This document shows positions 36,101-43,789 of a DNA stretch of 49,158 nt, one piece after another. Origin of the DNA: Lysobacterales bacterium (GTDB taxonomy: Bacteria > Pseudomonadota > Gammaproteobacteria > Xanthomonadales > SZUA-38). Made by a program: the position numbers and the translations under genes. Within the stretch, counting starts at the first letter, position 1, and each line of letters begins with the position of its first letter. Location of the stretch: the NCBI GenBank assembly GCA_028285525.1, contig JANQOZ010000079.1, forward strand, positions 1 to 49,158. The letters run 5' to 3'. Below the pieces are notes generated by a model. That model saw nothing but the letters and a program-made list of their open reading frames with translations. It was not told the origin of the DNA and searched no databases.

Positions 36101-37200
36101 AGAGCGAAAACGCCACGTGCGTGAAGATGGCGACCACCCAGCCGGTGCATCCCGCGCGCAACAGCGGCGAGCTGATGCGCGAAATCAACAAGGAACAGCC
36201 CTTCCATCCGATCTACAACTACATGTTCATCACCGACTCGGTGGAGGGCTTGATCCTCAGCGATATCAACACGCTGCACGACCTGGAGCCGCGCAACAAC
36301 TTCCTTGAGCGGGCGCTGACCTGGAATCCGGGCGGCCTGCTCAACGGTGCCAAGCACATCTACATGGCCGGCTATTGGGTCTACATCGCAGCGGATGCCG
36401 GGATTGTCGTGCTCAACCTCGATGACCCAATGAACCCACAGCACGTCACGACCATCGAGATCCCGGGCGTCCGGTCGACGCACCTGCAGTTCCGCTATCT
36501 CTACGCCACGGCGGATGACGGTCTGCATGTCATCGACGTAACCCAGCCGACCCAGCCCGTCTGGCTCAAGGAAGCCCGGATACCGCTGCGCGACGCGCAT
36601 CACATGCACATCGCCCGGACGTATGCCTACGTGGCGGCCGGCAGTGAGGGACTGGCCATTGTGGACATCAAACAGGCGGACAAGCCCCGTCTGCATCAGA
36701 TGTATACCGCCAACGGTCAGCTCAATGACGCCCGCGACGTTGTGGTGGCTACGACGAACGCGTCGCTCTACGCCTACGTGGCGGACGGACGCAACGGCCT
36801 CAAGGTGGTTCATCTGACGGCTCCGGATCGACAGCCCAATTTCTACGGCTTCAGCCCGGAACCGAAGCCGAACCTGATCGCCTGGCATCCGACCAAACAC
36901 CCGGCTACGGCGCTGTCACGCGCGCTGGAACGCGATCGTGGTGTGGACGAGACCGGAGGACAGGTTGCGGTGTTTGGCCGACTGGGCTCCCGCCCCTTCA
37001 ACATGGAGGAGCAACGCAAGCTCTACCTCGATCGCGACGGCAATCCGTGGTTTGTCACGGATGATGCTGACGAACCGCAGCGCATGAGCGTGGCGCCGGA
37101 TGCTGATCGCGACGAGGAGCGTGCTCGGCCAACCACGGCCGCAACCAGCGGATCCGGCCAAAGGGTCGGACCGGTAGGCGCTGGCGCACCCAACCGTTAA
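33190..37200 (+). CDS. Large exported decahaem cytochrome c with His-rich insert and LVIVD-type propeller
   Basis: 1336 residues. A Sec signal peptide (1-22, ending AFSA) has no lipobox. Ten CxxCH motifs begin at C54, C76, C211, C382, C439, C575, C602, C713, C724 and C830. A His/Asp-rich segment (about 102-134, nine His in 33 residues) lies between haems 2 and 3 and could bind metals. Residues about 915-1210 form repeats of the LVIVD type (YVYVSEGSKGTRVYD, YVAAGSEGLAIVDI, YVADGRNGLKVVHL), probably a beta-propeller. The last 45 residues look disordered. A good ribosome site (AGGAACACT) is present. It is last in the operon, and a strong hairpin follows. The likely site is the periplasm or cell surface as terminal electron carrier or reductase; the substrate is unknown. 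Confidence 0.9.
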   Translation: MKLRYPLALAALLLLSSSAFSAEGEKPKEVHNERAPAAPAFQTWEEADAKSAGCVSCHLQTDRKTMHASEAVVLGCTDCHGGDATVMWTGQPEEPLYYEPVHRHETGYPDEHHGEDHGDDHGGAKDSHEDHSAHGGSWKLGKMGYAHDRPVYSESYQSYIDKSHVKPKYPDTFAYPSSTNPRSAYAVFNKEDPEFVRFVNPGDLRIARDACGACHLPIIQASERSIMATGAMLYGGASYNNGILPFKRYILGESFTRDGKPALIKNPVEVDEKMMARGILPSLSPLPTWQTTPMADVFRVFERGGRNIVNLFPETGLPNALGQLQRLEEPGRPDFRQSNRGPATGNRVAIPVLNIHKTRLNDPNLWFMGTNDNPGDFRHSGCSACHVVYANDREWKSSGMYAEFGHRGLTQTVDPTIPKDIPGHPLKHEFTRAIPTSQCMNCHMHQPNMFLNTYLGNTMWDYESDAPFMWPEEQQDHPHHIKRTLLDRNPEEAVIRGKWGDIEFLEQVSEMNPDLNDTQFADYHGHGWNFRGIFKRDREGNLLDADGAQVANDDPKKWDKAVHMSSIHADVGMHCVDCHFHQDGHSNGHIVGEVMAGVEIKCIDCHGTPDEYATLLTSGAMAPPAGNNLALKRNPDGKRRFEWQGGKLIQRSLVNPGLEWEVSQLKDSSTPGHPEYNVKSARAKLMSKDTASLDWGQHVEEDERAHGYDNMLCYTCHTSWTTSCGGCHLPIQANWKAKEHHFEGEFSRSYATYNPQVARDQIFMLGRHGEIKHNKIAPVRSTSALVLSSRNANRELIYIQQPPIAASGYSSQAMAPHFPHTTRLTETKTCTDCHLSKENDNNAIMAQLLMHGTKFIDLMGYNAWLGTEGQVAAVRVTEWDEPQAVIGSYLHQYAYPKWYAEHEDNGRELKEAYKHRSGPVGCIQLRGEYVYVSEGSKGTRVYDAASIANKGISQRVITAPFSPLGHNTRIKSENATCVKMATTQPVHPARNSGELMREINKEQPFHPIYNYMFITDSVEGLILSDINTLHDLEPRNNFLERALTWNPGGLLNGAKHIYMAGYWVYIAADAGIVVLNLDDPMNPQHVTTIEIPGVRSTHLQFRYLYATADDGLHVIDVTQPTQPVWLKEARIPLRDAHHMHIARTYAYVAAGSEGLAIVDIKQADKPRLHQMYTANGQLNDARDVVVATTNASLYAYVADGRNGLKVVHLTAPDRQPNFYGFSPEPKPNLIAWHPTKHPATALSRALERDRGVDETGGQVAVFGRLGSRPFNMEEQRKLYLDRDGNPWFVTDDADEPQRMSVAPDADRDEERARPTTAATSGSGQRVGPVGAGAPNR

Positions 37201-37213
37201 CGCCTGATCGTAA

Positions 37214-37261
37214 GCAGGCTCACAGGCCCCATTCTGACGGCCTGTGAGCCTGCCGCTTTCC
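37214..37261 (+). terminator. Hairpin at the end of the cytochrome cluster
   Basis: A perfect 15-bp stem (GCAGGCTCACAGGCC at 37214-37228 with its complement at 37239-37253) closes a 10-base loop, 14 bases after the last stop. A pyrimidine-rich CGCTTTCCCTTTC tract follows. The T-run is imperfect, so it may act as a terminator or as a 3' mRNA stabiliser. Confidence 0.7.
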
Positions 37262-37425
37262 CTTTCTCAGGCTGGCCTGCCCTAGGCAGCAACTCGTTAG
37301 CCTTTTGTGTCAGCTACCCAGGCGGCGAGAAACCCCGCGTAAACAGCACTATTCATCACATCCCGCCTGTCTATTCGGCGCCAGATTCGTAAAATGGCCC
37401 TTGATCCCATGCACCGGAGCGCCCG

Positions 37426-37815
37426 ATGTTGCACAAACCTATGAAAAATGCCGCGAAACACGCCAATGGTGGCCTGCTGGCTACCCTGCTGGTCGCTGGC
37501 CTGACTGCCTGTCAGACCGTACCCGTTGATACCAATAAGGGCGAACTGGTCGCCTCGCCCGGCGTTCAGCGCTACTTCGCTCAAAACGAAAACATTGGCG
37601 AGATTGTGGTCAACAACGACAGCGATATTCGCTGCGAGCGCCATCGCAGAACCGGAACACACATGATCGTTCGCGTCTGTCGGACCAAACTTGAGTGGAA
37701 GCAGCTCGAAGAACAGACCCGCTACCAGCAGGAGCGGCGACTGATCGGCGGCGCCTGCGGAGATACCCGCGGAGCCGGGCAAAACCGCTGCAGCGAGGGT
37801 CGTCCGGGCGGCTAG
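37426..37815 (+). CDS. Small lipoprotein of unknown function
   Basis: 129 residues from the ATG at 37426; Met6 at 37441 is an alternative start. The signal peptide ends in a lipobox, LTAC, with C29 and then Gln, so outer-membrane sorting is expected. The mature part has a C-x2-H ... TGTHM ... VC-x-T-x-x-EW pattern between about residues 69 and 90. I know similar short patterns from other uncharacterised proteobacterial proteins but cannot name a function. The C terminus has two more cysteines in a Gly/Arg-rich tail. It is a single gene with its own terminator, separated from the cytochrome cluster by 225 bases that include the cluster's hairpin. Confidence 0.8.
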   Translation: MLHKPMKNAAKHANGGLLATLLVAGLTACQTVPVDTNKGELVASPGVQRYFAQNENIGEIVVNNDSDIRCERHRRTGTHMIVRVCRTKLEWKQLEEQTRYQQERRLIGGACGDTRGAGQNRCSEGRPGG

Positions 37816-37863
37816 CTCTAGGCGAGCCGGGGCGCCAGTCGAAGCGCTCAACAAATACTCAAC

Positions 37864-37889
37864 AAGGCCGCCGCAGGGCGGCCTTTTTT
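37864..37889 (+). terminator. Intrinsic terminator after the small lipoprotein gene
   Basis: GGCCGCC (37866-37872), a four-base loop GCAG, GGCGGCC (37877-37883), then six T. Flanking A and T extend the stem by two pairs. This is a textbook intrinsic terminator for the plus-strand lipoprotein gene, and may also serve the convergent TRAP operon, where the following T content is weaker. Confidence 0.88.
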
Positions 37890-37925
37890 ATGCCCGAAAA
37901 TCGAGAGCGAGACGTACCGCCTGCG

Positions 37926-39206
37926 TTATCGCTCCAGCAGCCAGAGCGACAGCGGGCTGTAAAGCCCGATCAGCAGCACGCAGCCCAGCAGCAGAAAGAA
38001 AAACGGCAGCGTGGCCCGGTAGAGGGTCATGACGGGCTTGTTGAACCGAAAGCTGGCGATGAACAGGTTCATGCCGACCGGCGGCGTGAAGTAGCCAATC
38101 TGCATTGCGGCCAGGAACAGGATGCCCAGGTGGACCGGATCAACCCCGTAGCCAACCCCGATCGGCAGAATGATCGGGATCATGATGACGATGGCGGAAA
38201 ACACGTCCAGCAGCATACCCAGCAGCAGCAGGAAGCCGATGAGCAGCAGCAGGAAACTCGTCCGGCTGCTGATCCGCTCGTTGATCCACTCAAACAGCGC
38301 CGTGGGCAGCTCAGCATCGATGACGTAGTTGGTTGAGGCCAGCGAAACGCCGAGTATCACCAGGATAGCGCCAACCAGCACCATCGAGTCGCGTGCGATA
38401 CCGATCATCTGCGCGACGCTGATCTCCCGTCGGATCAACACCTGCACAATCAGAACGTAGATAGCCGTCACTGCCGCCGCTTCGCTGACAACCAGCAGGC
38501 CCGAATAGATGCCGCCGAGCACGATCACTGGCAGCGGCAGCTCGAGCCATGATTCGCGCAGCGCAGCCAGCGCCGGCTTGAGCTCAAACGGCTGCCGCGT
38601 TTGGGCCCGCAGCGCTCCCTGCCGCGCGCTCCAGATCGACAGAACCAGGATCATCAGCAGGCCGGGCGTGATGCCGGCGATAAACAGGTCATCGATGCTG
38701 ACCGGATCGCCGACACCGATCTGCTGCGCAACTACACCGTACAGAATCAGGGGCACCGAAGGAGCAAACAGCAGGCCGAGACTGCCGGAGCTGGTAATCA
38801 GCCCGAGATTGAACCGTTCCGGATAACCCGCCTGCATCAGGGCCGGCGCCAGGATCGCCCCAAGCGCGACAATGGTCACCCCTGAGGCGCCGGTGAAGGC
38901 CGTAAACAGGGCGCAGGTCACCAGTGCCACGATCGGCAGGCCGCCGGGCAGCCAGCCGATCCAGGTCTGGGTCAGCCGCACCAGACGCTGCGGCGCTTCA
39001 CTTTCGCTGAGAAGATAGCCGGCAAAGGTAAACAGCGGAATGGCCACAAGAATCGGCATCTCGGCCATCCGAAAAATTTCGATGGTGACAATCTGCAGAT
39101 CGATCTCCGCCTGCCAGAAGCCCAGCAGCGCGCCGCCCGCAATGATCACAAACAGCGGCGTGCCGAGCAGCGCCAGCAGCAGAAACAGGCCGGAAAGCCA
39201 GCTCAC
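37926..39206 (-). CDS. dctM: TRAP transporter large permease (DctM)
   Basis: 426 residues with about twelve hydrophobic helices, the 12-helix domain of a tripartite ATP-independent periplasmic transporter. Typical family stretches include the N-terminal PLFVIIAGGALLGF, FTAFTGASGVTIVALG and GYFTPPVGMNLF. It forms the sodium- or proton-driven channel with the adjacent DctQ. The start is GTG, overlapping the dctQ stop as GTGA. It is the last gene of the tatT-dctP-dctQ-dctM operon and faces the terminator at 37864-37889. The transported acid cannot be read from this subunit. Confidence 0.94.
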   Translation of the reverse strand: MSWLSGLFLLLALLGTPLFVIIAGGALLGFWQAEIDLQIVTIEIFRMAEMPILVAIPLFTFAGYLLSESEAPQRLVRLTQTWIGWLPGGLPIVALVTCALFTAFTGASGVTIVALGAILAPALMQAGYPERFNLGLITSSGSLGLLFAPSVPLILYGVVAQQIGVGDPVSIDDLFIAGITPGLLMILVLSIWSARQGALRAQTRQPFELKPALAALRESWLELPLPVIVLGGIYSGLLVVSEAAAVTAIYVLIVQVLIRREISVAQMIGIARDSMVLVGAILVILGVSLASTNYVIDAELPTALFEWINERISSRTSFLLLLIGFLLLLGMLLDVFSAIVIMIPIILPIGVGYGVDPVHLGILFLAAMQIGYFTPPVGMNLFIASFRFNKPVMTLYRATLPFFFLLLGCVLLIGLYSPLSLWLLER

Positions 39207-39721
39207 GAGGACGATTCCGGCGCGGTCGCGGGTGTGTTCCCAGTTTGGCCTGATCGACCCTTACCGGCGGCTTCGACAACGCTCGCCGCCAGGTAGATCA
39301 GGGCCATGAGCCCAAAGGCTGCGGGAATGATGCTCTGCTGCAGCCAGATCGGCAGGCCCAGCACGCCGGTATCGCCGAATTCCGCTTCCAGCAGCACCAT
39401 CCGGGTGCCGTGCCAGCAGAGCAAACCGCAGACGACGGCGGCGGTCAGCTGAGTCACCGCACCGATCACACGCCGAAGCCCGGCCGGGATAGCCTGCCCC
39501 AGCAGATCGATCTGGATGTTCTTGCCGCGCCGTGCCGCCGCTACGGCCCCGAGCAGTCCCAGCCAGAGCACCGCGAGACGCAGGAGCGGATCGATCCACA
39601 CCAGCCCCTCATCAAAGCCGTTGCGAAGAACAATCTGCAGCCCGGAAAGCGCCACGAGGCCGAGGAGCAGCAAGGCGAGCAGCGCCGCTTCGAGGTGATT
39701 GACGAGTCGGGAGATTTTCAT
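39203..39721 (-). CDS. dctQ: TRAP transporter small permease (DctQ)
   Basis: 172 residues with four predicted membrane helices (about 10-32, 47-62, 85-108 and 125-148), the DctQ layout. The conserved element RRGKNIQIDLL between helices 2 and 3 is typical. It pairs with DctM to form the membrane part of the transporter. The C-terminal tail after residue 150 is Gly/Ser/Thr-rich. It starts 109 bases after dctP and overlaps dctM by 4 bases. Confidence 0.93.
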   Translation of the reverse strand: MKISRLVNHLEAALLALLLLGLVALSGLQIVLRNGFDEGLVWIDPLLRLAVLWLGLLGAVAAARRGKNIQIDLLGQAIPAGLRRVIGAVTQLTAAVVCGLLCWHGTRMVLLEAEFGDTGVLGLPIWLQQSIIPAAFGLMALIYLAASVVEAAGKGRSGQTGNTPATAPESSS

Positions 39722-39830
39722 CGGCGCAAGATACCGACCGGAGCGGTTGCGTTCAACGCCAGGCGATGTGGAAAGTCCGCACCGCCGAGGCCAGGCTCAA
39801 GAATGATCCAGGGCAGCCAAGTGGCCGGCG

Positions 39831-40862
39831 CTAGCGGGCCGCCGCCCTCACTTCCGCAAGGGTCTCCATCATGGCATCGAGGTGCTCAAGATCGAACTGC
39901 GCCTCATCTTTGAGTCGCTGGATCAGCCGCTCGCCCAGTCCCAGCCACTGCTCCCGCTGCGTGGCGTTGAGGCTGACCAGCTCGATCCCCTGATTGACCA
40001 GGGCATCGCGCGCATCCACCACGTCTTTAAGGTTGGTCGACTCGATCCGGCTGAATGCCAGGGCCATCTCTTCGCGAACCACCTGCTGGTCGGCTTCGGT
40101 CAGGCGCTGGAACCTGCGCTGGTCCAGGGCCATCAGGCCGAGGACGTAGGCAACCGGGAAGTCGGTCATGTACTTCATCTTGGTGTGCCACTGGAACGCA
40201 ATCGCCCCTGCGGTGGTGTTCACCACGGTGTCGAGCGCCCCGGTCTGCAGCGCGGTATAAACGTCGGCCAGGCTCAAAGGTACGGGTGAGACGCCCGCCA
40301 TGCGAAAGGCGAGGTCCGACACCACGTCACCCTCGGGTGTCCACACCTTGGCGCTGGCCAGATCGTCTGCCGCCCGGACCGGGCTGTTGCTAAATAGGTT
40401 GACGAAGCCGCCGCCCGAGATTCCGACGACCGTGAGACCGGCGTCCGCGAGTCCCGCGGTGACCAGCGGATCCAGCGTTTTGCGTACCGACACCGCCTCC
40501 TCGTCCGAGTCGAACAGGAACGGAATGCCGTACAGCAGCAGGTCCGGATCGCGTCCAGCCAGTTCACTCGCGGTGAACGCGCCGCCATGCAGCTGCCCTA
40601 CCCGCATTTTTCGCAGGACGGTATCGCTGCTGCCCATCACGCCGCCGGGGTAATACTTGAATAGCACCCGGCCCTCGGTTTTCTCCTTGATGCGTGTCGC
40701 GGCGTCGCGGAGTTCCTGCATCCAGGCGGTGCCTTCTGGCGCCACGGTGGCAATTTTCAGCGTGACCGCTGACGCTCCGGCACATGTACAGAGAGCAATC
40801 AGAAGCAGGGTCAGGCGACTGACATGGCGCATCACCGAAGGGAATTGGCTAAGAGATTTCAT
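39831..40862 (-). CDS. dctP: TRAP transporter solute-binding protein (DctP family)
   Basis: 343 residues. The signal peptide ends near CAGASA, before LKIATVAPEGTAWMQ, the usual first strand of DctP proteins that bind carboxylate ligands through a conserved Arg. The family stretches GGVMGSSDTVLRKMRVGQLHGG and ALQTGALDTVV are present in the expected order. The ATG at 40862 overlaps the tatT stop as TGATG, which implies coupled translation; a TTG one codon earlier is less likely. With TatT it probably belongs to the TPAT subtype, in which the binding protein works with a trimeric TPR lipoprotein. The ligand is unknown, perhaps a hydrophobic or carboxylate compound. Confidence 0.93.
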   Translation of the reverse strand: MKSLSQFPSVMRHVSRLTLLLIALCTCAGASAVTLKIATVAPEGTAWMQELRDAATRIKEKTEGRVLFKYYPGGVMGSSDTVLRKMRVGQLHGGAFTASELAGRDPDLLLYGIPFLFDSDEEAVSVRKTLDPLVTAGLADAGLTVVGISGGGFVNLFSNSPVRAADDLASAKVWTPEGDVVSDLAFRMAGVSPVPLSLADVYTALQTGALDTVVNTTAGAIAFQWHTKMKYMTDFPVAYVLGLMALDQRRFQRLTEADQQVVREEMALAFSRIESTNLKDVVDARDALVNQGIELVSLNATQREQWLGLGERLIQRLKDEAQFDLEHLDAMMETLAEVRAAAR

Positions 40863-41719
40863 CAAAAGTATTCCGCGCTTGTTTCCAGCAGCAGCTTGGC
40901 TCGTTGCTGTGCCAGAGTGTTTATGAGGGTCAGGCCGGGCTCGTCGACGTCCGCTTCGAGCACCTCGGCCAGCAGCTCGTCGTGCAGCGGCTGGTCAAAC
41001 ACCAGCCTGGCATACTCCGACGCAAACAGTACGTGCACCATCAGGTTACGACGGTCGGACAGCTCCAGCGCCTGCTGAAAGTTGGCGCGGGCGTTGTCGG
41101 GCTTTCCACCGTAGGCCGGCGGCAGCTGGCTCGTCACCACCCCGAGGTACAGGTACGGCCAGCCCTGCCGGAAATCCGGCGCGATCTCGGTAACGCGGCG
41201 CATCACCGCTTCCACCTTCGGGATTTCTGCAATGGCGTTCCAGTCTGCGCTGTTGATCTGGATCCAGGTCGCCCAGGCGGCGCCAAACCCGTAGAGCGCC
41301 TCCACGTCGTCTTCGTCCGATTCGGCCTCCAGCACCGACTCGAACGTCTCAAAAGGCTCGTCCATCGCGTCACAGAGGCTGTCGTTGCGAACACACAGAG
41401 CGCGGTGCGCATAGCGTCGCGCGCGATCGGAAAGCCGCTGGGCCCGCGCGGGTTCGTCGACAAAAGCCCCCGCGTATGAACCGTAGAGGTCCGCCCCGGC
41501 CAGCAGCAGCGCCTCATTTTCTGGGTTATCGGCGATGAAGCCATCCACGAGCAGCAGGTAGGCGGGCGCACCGTCCCGGACGGTCGCCAGATCGTTCTGG
41601 TTCAGAATGCCCGCCGACAGCGATCCGGCGAACGAATCCGTGGCCCGGCTGACAATCTGGGAGCAGCCGCTCAGGAACAGGGTTCCAGCAAGCAACGTGG
41701 CTAGCTGTCTATACGTCAC
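40862..41719 (-). CDS. TatT-type TPR lipoprotein of a TPAT/TRAP transporter
   Basis: 285 residues from the GTG at 41719. This start gives a compact lipoprotein signal (LLAGTLFLSGC) with the lipidated Cys near residue 19. The longer frame from 41818 puts 33 non-signal residues in front and is rejected. The rest is helical with TPR-like repeats, and stretches such as GYLLLVDGF-type AYLLLVDGFIADNPEN and YLYLGVVTSQLPPAYGGKP match the TatT family (DUF known from Treponema pallidum TatT-TatP). It lies first in the operon, before dctP. In T. pallidum TatT is a trimer that binds the DctP-type protein TatP. Confidence 0.85.
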   Translation of the reverse strand: MTYRQLATLLAGTLFLSGCSQIVSRATDSFAGSLSAGILNQNDLATVRDGAPAYLLLVDGFIADNPENEALLLAGADLYGSYAGAFVDEPARAQRLSDRARRYAHRALCVRNDSLCDAMDEPFETFESVLEAESDEDDVEALYGFGAAWATWIQINSADWNAIAEIPKVEAVMRRVTEIAPDFRQGWPYLYLGVVTSQLPPAYGGKPDNARANFQQALELSDRRNLMVHVLFASEYARLVFDQPLHDELLAEVLEADVDEPGLTLINTLAQQRAKLLLETSAEYF

Positions 41720-41887
41720 GATAGGTGTCCAAAAAGCACTAATTTCAATGGGTTGAGATGAGATCTTAAAGTAAAATGGTCGTTTCGGGAACATTCGGTC
41801 ATCGCCGAATTGACGCACTCCTTATATTGACCGCTTTTCGGTGAAAAAAATCACAAAAACCTGCTGAATGTGGGAAGTTTGGCGGGT

Positions 41888-41917
41888 TTGGCGAACTTAG
41901 GCCGCAGCTTTTATACT
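41888..41917 (+). promoter_or_regulatory. Candidate sigma70 promoter of the small exported protein
   Basis: TTGGCG at 41888-41893 and TATACT at 41912-41917 with an 18-base spacer, 30 bases before the start codon. The -10 box is a 5/6 match to consensus. It lies in the 227-base gap between the divergent tatT operon and the plus-strand gene; I found no convincing promoter for the tatT side. Confidence 0.6.
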
Positions 41918-41946
41918 AGAGCGGTCTTCCCCGGCGGAAACTTGTG

Positions 41947-42318
41947 ATGATGAAAAATCTGATGGCAATTCCTCTGCTGGCAGCGCCGCTGCTGGCCACC
42001 GCGCTGACCGCCAGCGCTGAAACCTGCGAAAAACCTTACAAAGTCGACATCCCTGACGGCGCCCAAGCCAGCAAGGACGTTTTGATCGAAACCCAGAAAA
42101 AGGTCAAGGCCTATATGGCCGAGGGAGACGCCTACCTGGCGTGCCTCGAGAACGAAGAGAAGAACATGGCCACGGCGGTCATGAGTGAGGAAGCGATCGC
42201 CGAAGAGCGCGCGCTCCGCACGCGTCGCCACAACGCCATGGTCGACGAAATGCACCTCGTTGGCGAAGCGTTCAACAACGAGGTCAGGGCCTACAAGGCG
42301 GCCAACGCCGACTCCTGA
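41947..42318 (+). CDS. Small exported protein of unknown function
   Basis: 123 residues. The signal peptide MMKNLMAIPLLAAPLLA...TASA is clear, with cleavage before ETC. The mature protein of about 100 residues is charged and helical, with two cysteines (one just after the cleavage site, one in AYLACLENEE about 40 residues later) that could form a disulfide. A GTG directly before the ATG would add one residue. It has a good promoter but no operon partners. It is convergent with der (39 bases between stops). No family is recognised. Confidence 0.82.
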   Translation: MMKNLMAIPLLAAPLLATALTASAETCEKPYKVDIPDGAQASKDVLIETQKKVKAYMAEGDAYLACLENEEKNMATAVMSEEAIAEERALRTRRHNAMVDEMHLVGEAFNNEVRAYKAANADS

Positions 42319-42357
42319 CGGCCAGGCGGGCCGCGCCGAGAACACCCCGCCGTCGGC

Positions 42358-43776
42358 TCAGCGCCGCTTCTTTCGCGACGTAAACTTTTTGAGGCGCTTG
42401 CGCTTGGCGAGCTGCCTCGCGCTGAGCACGTTGCGCCGCCCCTCATAGGGGTTCTTCCCTTTCCGAAACTGCAGCCAGACGGGCACACCTGTCAGCTTCA
42501 GCGCCTTCCGGAAGCTGTTTGACAGGTAGCGCTGATAGGCATCCGGCAGATCTTCCAGGCGGCTGCCGTGAATCACGATGCGAAGCGGGTTGTGGCCGCC
42601 GAGATGCGCATACCGCAGTTTGGGGGTGTGGCCTCGCACCATCGGCGGGCTGTGCCCCGCAACGGCCCGCTCCAGAATGTCGCTTAGTTCACGCGTGCTC
42701 GGCCGGCGCTGGGTCGACTCATGGGTTTTTTGAATCGCCTGCTGAAGCTCACCGAGCCCGCTGCCGTGCAGCGCAGAGATGGTGACGCGAACCGCAAACG
42801 GCACAAAGGAAAGCTTGCGCTCGAGCTCCGACTTAACCGCCCGCCGTCGCTCGGTTTCCAGGCCATCCCACTTGTTGATGACCACCAGCAGCGCCTTACC
42901 CGCCGACAGCACCGCGCCAAGGATGGTGGTGTCCTGGTCGACCAGACCTTCGGACGCGTCGATCACAACCAGCGCCAGGTCGCACTGCTCGATCGCCTGC
43001 AGGGCTTTGATCACGCTGAACTTTTCAACCGCCTCGGAAACCTTGGAACGACGCCGCACGCCGGCGGTATCGATCAGGGCGTAAGGTTCGCCGTCGATCT
43101 CCCAGGGCACGGCAATCGAATCGCGGGTGGTGCCGGGCTGGTCGTAAGCCAGCAGCCTGTCTTCCCCGATGAGCCGATTGATCAGCGTCGACTTCCCGAC
43201 GTTCGGCCGCCCCACAACCGCAATTTTTGGCCCCGGCGGAAACAGCTGATCGCGCTGTTCAACCTGATCGCCCTCCGCGAGGGCTACGTCATGGTGCGCC
43301 TCCAGCACCGCGGCCAGCCGCGCCAGCCCGCGTCGGTGGGCGGCCGAGATCACGCAGGTGTCGGCAAAGCCGAGCTCGGAAAACTCCGCGCTGATGGTGG
43401 CCTCATTCATGCCGTCAGACTTGTTGACCACGAGCACCACCGGTTTTCCGGTGGCGCGCAGCTGCTGGGCAAACAGCTGATCGTCGGGCGTCAGGCCATC
43501 TCGGGCGTCGACGAGAAACAGCAGCAGGTCCGATTCGGCGATGGCCGCCCTCGCCTGCTCAACCGTCAGCGCGTCGATCCCCGCGGCGTGATCGGTCAAG
43601 CCTCCGGTGTCGACCAGGATCAGTGAGTGATGCTCGAGCTGAGCCAGACCGTAACGTCGGTCCCGGGTCAGGCCGGCGTAGTCGGCCACCAGCGCCTCAC
43701 GGCTCCGGGTCAGCGCGTTGAACAGCGTCGACTTGCCGACGTTGGGTCGACCGCAAAGGGCGATGACGGGCAGCAT
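42358..43776 (-). CDS. der: Ribosome assembly GTPase Der (EngA)
   Basis: An essential GTPase in 50S subunit maturation, with two tandem G domains and a C-terminal KH-like domain. Both G1 motifs are present (GRPNVGKST near residue 8 and again near 187), with DTGG/DTAG G3 motifs and NKSD/NKWD G4 motifs. The basic C-terminal tail (RKKRR) is typical. The ATG at 43776 gives 472 residues and starts right at the first G domain; an upstream GTG would run into bamB. It follows bamB by 13 bases, the usual gene order. Confidence 0.97.
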   Translation of the reverse strand: MLPVIALCGRPNVGKSTLFNALTRSREALVADYAGLTRDRRYGLAQLEHHSLILVDTGGLTDHAAGIDALTVEQARAAIAESDLLLFLVDARDGLTPDDQLFAQQLRATGKPVVLVVNKSDGMNEATISAEFSELGFADTCVISAAHRRGLARLAAVLEAHHDVALAEGDQVEQRDQLFPPGPKIAVVGRPNVGKSTLINRLIGEDRLLAYDQPGTTRDSIAVPWEIDGEPYALIDTAGVRRRSKVSEAVEKFSVIKALQAIEQCDLALVVIDASEGLVDQDTTILGAVLSAGKALLVVINKWDGLETERRRAVKSELERKLSFVPFAVRVTISALHGSGLGELQQAIQKTHESTQRRPSTRELSDILERAVAGHSPPMVRGHTPKLRYAHLGGHNPLRIVIHGSRLEDLPDAYQRYLSNSFRKALKLTGVPVWLQFRKGKNPYEGRRNVLSARQLAKRKRLKKFTSRKKRR

Positions 43777-43789
43777 CAGCAGCCGCTTG

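Noticed and set aside
41720-41818. 33-residue N-terminal extension of TatT
   Set aside because: It would bury the lipoprotein signal peptide; the GTG at 41719 places the signal at the N terminus.
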